Shown: positions 56,548 through 64,000 of the stretch, in pieces
Numbering within the stretch: the first letter of the stretch is position 1
Layout of the letters: the number at the start of each line of letters is the position of its first letter
DNA from: Acanthosepion esculentum
Taxonomy: Eukaryota > Mollusca > Cephalopoda > Sepiida > Sepiidae
Direction of reading: 5' to 3'
NCBI GenBank assembly: GCA_964036315.1
Contig: OZ038487.1
Location: 51,192,719-51,256,718, forward strand
DNA length: 64,000 nucleotides
Notes under the pieces: generated by a model
Databases searched by the model: none
Seen by the model: the letters and a program-made list of their open reading frames with translations, nothing else
What the model was told of the DNA's origin: nothing
Program-made: the position numbers and the translations under genes

Positions 56548-57585
56548 ATATTTTTTTTATTTTTTTTTTATAAGCGTATCACGCCAAGCAAGGCTGGAGG
56601 CCACCATCACGCAAGGGGTTAAAGAAGGGTTGGAGGGAGAGCAGATAGGAGTGGTAAAGGAGAGGATGTGGAGAAAGAGAAAGACAGTGGGTCGATCAAG
56701 GCAAGGGGGTTACAGAAGATTTGGAGCGAGAGCAGATAGGAAGGAAAAATTGAAAGGATGAGAAGAAAGGAAGTGGTTAGATCAAGGCAACTGGAAATGT
56801 CGATTGACGCTACACTTAAACCGTTGGAGATTGTATTTGTCAGGGAAACAGTAATAGGGAAGGGAGTTCCATAGGTGAGATGTGCGAGACATGAAGCTAT
56901 TGGAGTAGAAGAGACGTCTACATCTAACAGTTTCCACGGTGTAGGGGTGGGAGCGGGATGCCAGCCTCGTGGGATGTTTAAATTCACGAGGCCTAGGGAC
57001 AAGTGAAAGCAGCTCCTCAGAGCAATTACTGTGAAAGTACTTGTAAAAAAGGCAGAGCGAGGCAACATCGCGTCTGTGAGAGAGCGACTGCAGACGAGAT
57101 GACAGATCAGGGCCAATCACGTTGCCTATCCGTCTCTGGATCTTATGAAGAACCCTGAAGTAAACAGCAGGGGCCCCAGACCATATATGGCAGCAATACT
57201 CCATGCAAGGGCGAATGGTCGATTTATAGACTTGGAGGATCGATTCCGGGGAGAAAAATTTCCTGGCTCGGCACAGGGAACCAACTTTCATTGTAGTGGA
57301 TGATGCAGCTGACTCGTTGTATTTGTTCCATCTCAGATCAGCAGACAGCGTGAGACCTAGCAGCCACAGAGAGGAGCTCTCGAGAAGTTGGTCTTCAGAC
57401 ATTCTAATGGGATGCAGGGATGGATCCTTGTGGTGGTTAATAGAGAGCAGTTTTGTTTTAGAGGTGTTAAAGTTAACCAACCATTTCTCGCCCTAGTTCA
57501 CAACCGATTGGAGGTCCTTTTCAATTTGAGCTGCCAGGTTAACTTTGTCAGCCTCACTATAGGAGGAACTGATATTTTGTAGCAA
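56548..57585 (-). mobile_element. LINE-A 3' end, young copy with poly-A
   Basis: Starts with a T-rich run (56551-56570) and the complement of the LINE-A tail. 5' truncated near 57585 where the conceptual protein reads SEADKVNLAAQIEKDLQS. Confidence 0.85.
56782..57480 (-). pseudogene. LINE-A reverse transcriptase C-terminal ORF (5' truncated)
   Basis: 232 codons open. MVNFNTSKTKLLSINHHKD is the NxxKTK segment at the end of the RT palm; LLGLTLSADLRWNKY is the thumb start; then VYKSTIRPCMEYCCHIWSGA, HKIQRRIGNVIGPD and a C-terminal SHRRDVASLCLFYKYFHSN block found in jockey/CR1-type LINEs. The YxDD catalytic motif lies upstream of the truncation and is missing, as is the endonuclease, so the product cannot be an active retrotransposase. 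The first Met is internal to the original ORF. It is highly similar to the copy at 62.8 kb, which implies recent activity of the family. Confidence 0.85.
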
Positions 57586-58020
57586 TTCAACACTCTTTTC
57601 TTCGTTTCTCACAAAATACATTCATTAATTTAATGAAATTACAACAAAGAAAGCTAATTAAATTTTAAAAATCAAGTATTACATAATATGGAAGCTTTTT
57701 ATTGTAATGTATTATAATGTAATTATAACATATTGACATAGAAATACCACATTGTAATATATCACGAGCTAGTTTAATAAACCATGACTCGACTCCATAT
57801 GTTTTTGTGACCAGTTCACATGACTGATCCTACACCATTGTTCAGTGTTTGTCAAATAAATCAAACCAGTTTTCCATAATGGATAAAAAAAAAAAACAGG
57901 GCAGACAAATAAAACTGAGTGAAGAAAAATGTTTTAATTTGGCAGGGCAAAAATGGTTGAAACATTCATCTCCCCATGAGGGAAGTTTTTGTTTTTATTG
58001 AAAGAATACAGTTTTTATTG
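57586..58020. other. no recognised feature
   Basis: AT-rich spacer. Confidence 0.6.
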
Positions 58021-58985
58021 AAGTAAACATACATTTTTATTTTATTTTTTTTTATCTATCCTGTTTGTTATTTGCTTTCCATTTTTATATTTGTTCATTA
58101 TTTTTCCCTTTTTTTTGTCTACTTTCCTGTTATCTTTTTCTATTTTTATTATTGACTTATCATTCTTTGCAATTTTTGCATTTATTCTAAGTATTTTGTA
58201 AATTTTCAATTATACTTACATTGATGATTTCAATCTGCAGTTTTTGAATTTTTATTGTTTTTTTTTTCATATTTATTAATATGATTGTTTTTGGTTTTGC
58301 TAAATTATTTTCCTGTTCATGTTTTCCTTCTGTTTTTGTTGAATTATATATTTATTTCTTGAATATCTTTTAAACATTTTTAAAATTTATTTTTTCTTTT
58401 TAGCCTACATGACTTATTTTCTTATTTTATAGTTATCCATTTTTTCATTTACTATTCTCCTTTATACTTTTCATTTTTTTTATATTTTTACATGTGTTTT
58501 TCATTATTTAACATTTTGTATAGCTAGTATAATTGCTAAAGTATATAATATAGTATAATACCAATTTAATATAATATATTAATATAATAGTAATATAATA
58601 GTGTATACCTAGTATAATAACATTTTGATGACTTTCCTTGTTAGTTAAAATTTTGATTAAATCTTTTTTGACTTTTTGTTCTTCTTATTTTTTTCACATA
58701 ATATTTTTTAAATCTATATAATTTTTTATCTGATTTTTGTGCTTTTATTTATTTATTTATACTTATCCATTTTATTTACCTATATTTCTATTTATTTATT
58801 TTACTTCTATTTTGTTTTTTTTATATTATTTACTGAGATATTTTTTAATTTCTTTATTCATTTGTATTGATCAATTTGTTTTATTTTTCTTTTATTCATT
58901 ATATCTTTCAATTTTTTGTTTGTTTCATGATGATTTTTATTACATTGTTATTCTCAATATATTTTTGACAATCCTTTCAAAATTG
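58021..58985. repeat. T-rich low-complexity tract
   Basis: Nearly 1 kb dominated by TTTT, TTTA and TATTTATT. The 88-codon open frame at 58737 is a composition artefact. Confidence 0.85.
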
Positions 58986-59400
58986 ATCAGAAAAGGCAGG
59001 TAAACAAGTCCCACGTGAAATATTAATGGATGCAAAAAAGAAAAAGAGAAATAAATGTGAAATAATAAATGACAGGAGGGGGAAAAAAAGGGTAGCATTA
59101 CCTGAAAGTGCTAACAGCAAGGCTTAATCAATAAGTAAATTGCAATTGACTCAGCCAAAGGAAAATAGTGAATAAAAATCCATACTGATAGCTATTTTGA
59201 ATGCAGGTGTTTGAATAAAATCTTGTCTCTAGTTCAACAGCATGCATCATTCTCATGACATAAAATAGAAAACATTTTGAGCTGATCTGTTACTTGCTAC
59301 TTTAAGAAATTATAAACCAACAAGGAAAGAGGCAAAAATAATAAAAGTAATTTAAGACTAAAATGGAATGTACAGATATAATCAAATAGAAAATGGAATT
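58986..59400. other. no recognised feature
   Basis: AT-rich spacer. Confidence 0.6.
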
Positions 59401-59404
59401 GGTA

Positions 59405-59695
59405 AGTAGAGTTCAAATTCCAGCCTAGCCACCTCTGCTCACTTTCACACAAATACCCTTGGCAAAGGCATGAATCTGTCTCTTTTATCCCTGCTATGGG
59501 TTAAATAGCTGAATAGATTGGACCCTTGGATAGAAATCAGTCTAAAAGAGGGAAAACTTTAAGTTCCAAACTATAGAATGGAAAATCATTTCACTATCTT
59601 TCCCAAGAATGCATTGTACTTTACAGATAATAAAATCTGTGGATAGCCATGATTGCCTATATCCTGATGGGGATGGCACTTAAAAAAACAATAAA
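59405..59695 (+). repeat. tRNA-headed SINE-1 with RTE tail
   Basis: GTAGAGTTCAAATTCCAGCC (B-box), CCCTTGGCAAAGGCATGAAT, and 3' tail TGTGGATAGCCATGATTGCC, TATATCCTGATGGGGATGGC, then A-rich. Confidence 0.8.
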
Positions 59696-59704
59696 AAATA
59701 GGAT

Positions 59705-60040
59705 GTGCATGAAGTTGAACAGTTATTGGTATGGAAAGTAAAATCAGTGAAACAAGTTCAAATCCCTGTCTAGTTGGTTGTATTTACTTTGCACTAATAC
59801 CCTTGGGAAAGGCATGAATGCATCTCTTCTCCCTCCAGCTATGGCTTAAATAGAAGTGTAGACATGGATCTCTAGCACTGGGGGATCAGCCAGTCTGAGA
59901 GAAAAACATTCCAAGTAAAAACCATGGATAAGGCAATGAAACCACTCTACAAACCTATCAAAGAAGCCATGGCATTCACAGAAAATAAAGGATAATAAAT
60001 TTTGGAGCTATGTCTTGAAGGGACATGACATTAAGAAAAA
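59705..60040 (+). repeat. tRNA-headed SINE-1 with decayed RTE tail
   Basis: CAAGTTCAAATCCCTGTC (B-box), CCCTTGGGAAAGGCATGAAT, CTCCAGCTATGGCTTAAATA, tail ATGTCTTGAAGGGACATGAC, then A-rich. Tandem with the previous copy. Confidence 0.8.
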
Positions 60041-60555
60041 AACAGAAATAATATCCTACTTTCACTGATGTGTTTTGGAAAGAAATATCAGAATTTCAGA
60101 AAGGAAATAAAACAGAAGCATAGGTAAATTAGTTAAAATTTTAATCAAAATATTAGCATTTATAATGCTGGGGTTAGGGGTTGAGGATAAAATTTGGGAC
60201 CAGATCCCCAAAGACAGTCTGCCATTGAATGTCTCCTAATTCTTGAAACTTCTGTGCTGACATTCGTGTCAAACAGTATCAGCCTTCGCTCTTTCCCTTG
60301 GACAACATCCGTGAGGTGGAGAAAGGAGACATGGCCAACTGCTGATTTCCCTCCAAGAAATTCCTCCCAAGGTCTGTGTCAAGGAGAGGACACTACATCC
60401 TTGCTTATGCGCAACTCATAAAACAGATGCTGCACTAAGAACAAAAAAAAAAAGAAACTCTCCAAGCACATGTCCATGATTTCTAAAGATTAACAAATAC
60501 AATACAATGCAGGAGTTCTGAAACTGGGATCCATGTACCCCAAGAGGTATAAGAT
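60041..60555. other. no recognised feature
   Basis: Open frame 60194-60421 (75 codons) has no recognisable domain. Confidence 0.5.
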
Positions 60556-60557
60556 TG

Positions 60558-60935
60558 ATTGATTCATTTACTATGGCTTAACAAACCGTTTTGCAGGTTA
60601 TTTAAAGCCAGAAAATATTTTTAGATTGTGAGAATTTTCTTGTGGGGAGTGTGTGGAGATAATAATTGTCTAGTGATACATATCTTACTAATTAACCCAG
60701 GGCTGGGGAGAAAAGAGGTGAATTTTTACCTTTCCAAAGACTATTTGCATGTAATTGACTATAGCAAATCCAACTGAAATTAGAACTTGACTCTCTGATG
60801 AACAATTCTCAGCCAATATTCATTACACCATCTGCATAGCCAAGCTTACAGCTCATGGTATTCCCAAGTGATTCCCCATCTAGTTACTAACCAGGCTTGA
60901 CATTGCTTAACTTCAGTGATAGGGGTATAAAAGAT
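60558..60935 (-). repeat. 5S-rRNA-headed composite SINE, copy 2
   Basis: The minus-strand head (60920 to 60848) reads CACTGAAGTTAAGCAATGTC, AAGCCTGGTTAGTAACTAGA, TGGGGAATCACTTGGGAATA, clearly the second half of 5S rRNA. Then a tRNA-like part (GATGGTGTAATGAATATTGG, AAGTTCTAATTTCAG) and the same body and (AATC)n end as the copy at 10.3 kb. Confidence 0.85.
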
Positions 60936-61159
60936 AATGTCAAAGGTTATGTATTCAATTCTCTCACACTGTCAGCACTTCACTCGTTTTTATTAATAGA
61001 GATTCCTGTAAAAAAGAAACAAAATCTCAAGTGTAAATAAACAAGCTAATAAATTATTTATTTTCTCTATTCATTTATTAGATCGTTTATTGGGATGGTT
61101 GCTCAAACATTGGCTCTTTACTAATCCATTCAAACTTTATAAAATGGAAAATAATAAAT

Positions 61160-61570
61160 TTCCACTCTCCAACCTCTCTCTCACAGGTGGGATGTGGTGA
61201 GTCTCTCACTGCCCTATTGCTACTACCATGGAAAGTGCTTGGGCAAATTACATTCCTTGGTTCTGCCAGGTCTAACCTTCATGGCTAGGACCCACCATGC
61301 CACTTACATAGTAGCAAACCACCCACATTCCCTCCATATTCCGAGAAGCAAGTTCGGCTCAAACTGCTTCTTCATGTGAACCACGGTCCTGTGGAACAGA
61401 CTCCCAAGAGGATGTTTCTTCAATCACTACAATCTTAAGCTGTTCAAGTCTAGAGTTAACTGTTATCTTCCCCTCCTATATATATAAACTACTCCTTAGT
61501 GTAACCCTCTACCTCAATTGACCCCTGGGCTTTGCACAGGATGAATATTACTGTAAAAAAAACAAATAAG
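61160..61570 (+). mobile_element. LINE-B 3' end, copy 4
   Basis: Best LINE-B. CTCTCTCACAGGTGGGATGT, GAACAGACTCCCAAGAGGAT, tail CCTGGGCTTTGCACAGGATG, AATATTACTG, then A-rich. Conceptual VVSLSLPYCYYHGKCLGKLH corresponds to the SLCLFYKYFHG block of LINE-A. Confidence 0.75.
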
Positions 61571-62100
61571 GATTTCCTTATAGTCGGTTTATATATTTTA
61601 ATAATTTAGTAAATGTTTATAAATTTATGAATAAAAAATTGTTTTCATGTTTATTTCTTTTTAAATTGGTAAATAATAAATATTTAGAATGTTGTAAATA
61701 TAAAATTAATCTTGTAATTAAACAATCTAATAAATAAATCAATAGCGTTTCACATTTTTCTTGTAAATTCTCAAGAACCAAAAAATATAAATTCTCTTTC
61801 ATTATATGTTTAGGTTTTATTACATTTCTAATCGTTGCTTTTTAAAACAATAAACATTGCCCAGAAGTGAAGATAATGAAAATAATACTCATGAAAAAGT
61901 GTCCTTTTGACACTCCATATTTTTGCAGGCACGAGATCCAAGAGAGCCAATTATTTTATATTGTATTCAAGAATTCTACCAGTTCTATTAGTTTAGTTAC
62001 ATTAAAATGTCTTTCTTTTCTTTTTGTTAGACATATGCACAAAATATTTAAGCACAACTTGAGTCTTAATTCTTGCATAGAAATTAAGCAACATGACTAT
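61571..62100. other. no recognised feature
   Basis: AT-rich spacer. Confidence 0.6.
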
Positions 62101-62104
62101 TGAT

Positions 62105-62345
62105 CATATCCTTCTTTTTCCATGTGCTGTATCCCTTCTGTTCTGCCACACTTTTACGCAAGTTCATTAGGTATGTTATGTGCTGTTTTCCTCTGTCCTT
62201 CTTGCCTTCATTATATCAGGTGTTTGTCCAATTTTCCAAGCCCTCTTTCCTCATTATATGCCCTAAAAATTTTAACTATTTCATCAGGATGTTATGTATA
62301 AGTATCTTTTTTTGTTTCCAAATATTCTAAATGGCTTATAGATTA
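62105..62345 (-). mobile_element. RTE-type LINE 3' end, copy 9
   Basis: TTAGGTATGTTATGTGCTG, TTTCCTCATTATATGCCC, TGTATAAGTATC on the plus strand. Confidence 0.7.
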
Positions 62346-62826
62346 GAAAAATGATATAACTGATAACACACTGTCATGAGTTTGTTTCTTCTTTACTGTA
62401 TAAAATAACCTCCTGAATTTACATTTAAATTAAAGGTTTTGTGCCATACTTGCTGCATATGACTACCTCCTGCCTAACAATTACCACTAAGAGCTTATTA
62501 TCCAAATAATTATTCACCAACCATCCCATTGACCAGTTCAATGATGTTATTAAGTACACTATTAGGCAACACAGTTTTGGTTGTTTAAAATTCCACAAAT
62601 TTATTTTGATTGATGACAAAATATTGTCAATTATCTACCAACTATAGTCTTTTTCAAGCCTGTTGATTCCCTGTGGAGTTTCCCCATGTTAGATGTTGTA
62701 ACTAGTTTCTGTAACAAGTACATATTTATGGGGTGGAGTTGCTAGTACCACACTCAAATGGTTTCAAATTCAGACTCATCATGCTTTTGTCTTACTCAAT
62801 TCATTATTTCATTTTTACAACTGGTT
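62346..62826. other. no recognised feature
   Basis: Spacer without recognisable repeats. Confidence 0.5.
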
Positions 62827-62829
62827 TGC

Positions 62830-63784
62830 CAAGCAAGTGATCTGGGGTGAGAAATGGATGGTTAACTTTAACGCCTCTAAAACAAAACTGCTCTCTATCA
62901 ACCACCACAAGGATCCATCCCTGCATCCCATTAGAATTTCTGATGACCAACTTCTCGAGACCTCCTCCCTGCGGCTGCTTGGTCTCACGCTGTCTGCTGA
63001 TCTGAGATGGAACAAATACATCGAGTCAGTTGCATCAGCCACCGCAAAGAAAGTTGGTTCCCTGTGCCGAGCCAGGAAATTTTTCTCCCCGGAATCGATC
63101 CTTCAAGTCTATAAATCGACCATTCGCCCTTGCATGGAGTATTGCTGCCATATATGGTCTGGGGCCCCTGCTGTTTGCCTCGGGGTTCTTGATAAGATCC
63201 AGAGACGGATAGGCAATGTGATTGGCCCTGATCTGTCATCTCGTTTGCAGTCGCTCTCTCACAGACGTGATGTTGCCTCGCTCTGCCTTTTTTACAAGTA
63301 CTTCCACGGTAATTGCTCTGAGGAGTTGCGTTCGCTTGTCCCTAGGCCTCGTGAATTTAAACGCCCCACGAGGCTGGCATCCCGCTCCCACCCCTACACC
63401 GTGGAAACTGTTAGATGTAGACGTCTCTTCTACTCCAATAGCTTCATGTCTTGCACATCTCGCCTATGGAACTCCCTTCCCTATTACTGTTTCCCTGACA
63501 AATACAATCTCCAACGGTTTAAGTGTAGCGTCAATCGACATCTCCAGTTGCCTTCATCTATCCACTTCCCTTCTCCACATCCTTTCATTTTTCATTCCTA
63601 TCTGCTCTCGCTCCGGATCTTCTGTGGCCCCCTTGCCTTTATCGACCCACTGTCTTTCTCTTTCACCACATCCCCTCCCTTGCCACTCCTATCTGCTCTT
63701 CCTCCAACCCTTCTTTAACCCCTTGCGTGATAGTGGCCTCCGGCCTTGCTTGGGGTGATACGATTTAAAAAAAAAAAAAAAAAA
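62830..63784 (+). mobile_element. LINE-A 3' end, best copy, with poly-A
   Basis: 5' truncated near 62830. The 3' UTR CCCCTTGCGTGATAGTGGCC, TTGCTTGGGGTGATACGATT runs into 18 A (63767-63784). Confidence 0.9.
62840..63718 (+). pseudogene. LINE-A reverse transcriptase C-terminal ORF (5' truncated)
   Basis: About 292 codons open to the natural stop. VNFNASKTKLLSINHHKD, LGLTLSADLRWNKYIES, ILQVYKSTIRPCMEYCCH, DKIQRRIGNVIGPDLSSR, SHRRDVASLCLFYKYFHGN, TRLASRSHPYTVETVR and WNSLPYYCFPDKYNLQRFK run in order, the complete post-palm and C-terminal region of a jockey/CR1-type LINE. A Pro/Ser/Leu-rich end follows. The catalytic YxDD and the endonuclease are missing by truncation, and no Met is needed for the original frame. 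Lack of stops implies recent insertion. Confidence 0.85.
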
Positions 63785-64000
63785 GTCAAATATATTTCAG
63801 GGTTGAGGGAGTTGCATCCCCTCTGCCATCAAATAGGATTATGGGATAGTGTAAAATAATGACTTTATTAGTCGAAAACTAATCAAAATTTATTTTCATT
63901 TTTTCAGACAAAAAACTTTGGCTTACTAGCTAAAAACAAAAAAATAATAATTATGTTTCTAAAATGTAGTCTCAATTTCTGAGTGAACATTTTTGTATAT
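63785..64000. other. no recognised feature
   Basis: AT-rich end of window. Confidence 0.6.

Noticed and set aside
62840..63718. Active LINE gene
   Set aside because: Open frame is good but truncated: the palm catalytic motif, endonuclease and first ORF are missing.

Overview
The window looks like repeat-dense intergenic or intronic DNA from a cephalopod mollusc, most likely an octopod. This is inference. It rests on the strong AT bias, the very many (TA)n arrays, several tRNA-headed SINE families, and broken RTE/BovB-type and jockey/CR1-type LINE ends mixed with Tc1/mariner relics, a combination I associate with octopus genomes. I find no convincing host gene, no intact tRNA or rRNA gene, and no intact autonomous transposon. 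Nearly every recognisable protein fragment is a transposase, a reverse transcriptase C-terminus or a GIY-YIG nuclease.

Layout. 0-9 kb: IS630/Tc1-type relics, a purine-rich tract, a deleted mariner (6.3-7.1 kb) and a trinucleotide-rich block with tandem hairpins (8.2-9.2 kb). 9-18 kb: RTE ends, a 5S-headed SINE, LINE tails and a TATAATGTACC-type minisatellite in two blocks. 18.8-23.6 kb: a giant inverted repeat (arms about 1.75 kb) with a GIY-YIG ORF at its centre and a hammerhead-ribozyme-like fold in each arm. 23.6-35.6 kb: SINEs, LINE relics, a second deleted mariner and a Tc1-like relic. 37.9-41.4 kb: a foldback carrying a Helitron, a SINE dimer, a mariner end and a LINE end. 43.7-46 kb: a tRNA-headed element, a 40-bp perfect palindrome, a third deleted mariner and long TA arrays. 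47.5-52.7 kb: a hAT-type MITE, a second GIY-YIG (Penelope-type) relic, LINE-B copies and a Tc1 inserted in one of them. 52.9-57.6 kb: foldbacks, compound microsatellites and two LINE-A ends. 59.4-63.8 kb: SINEs, a 5S-headed SINE, LINE-B and RTE ends, and the best LINE-A 3' end.

The most unusual signal is a module seen three times (about 23.5, 44.4 and 53.1 kb). Each has a hammerhead-like core (CTGATGA or a co-varied version, then GAAA), then 45-52 bases, then a shared motif close to GCTCTACTCTGTATTGAGC. All three sit in or beside inverted repeats, and the largest carries a GIY-YIG nuclease ORF. Hammerhead ribozymes in the terminal repeats and a GIY-YIG endonuclease are both established features of Penelope-like retroelements. 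I infer a family of foldback elements derived from, or related to, that class.

The parts interact as a transposon community. The tRNA-headed SINEs end in the RTE LINE 3' tail. One SINE family ends in (TA)n and may seed the TA arrays. Tc1, SINE and Helitron insertions interrupt older elements, which gives a relative order of events.
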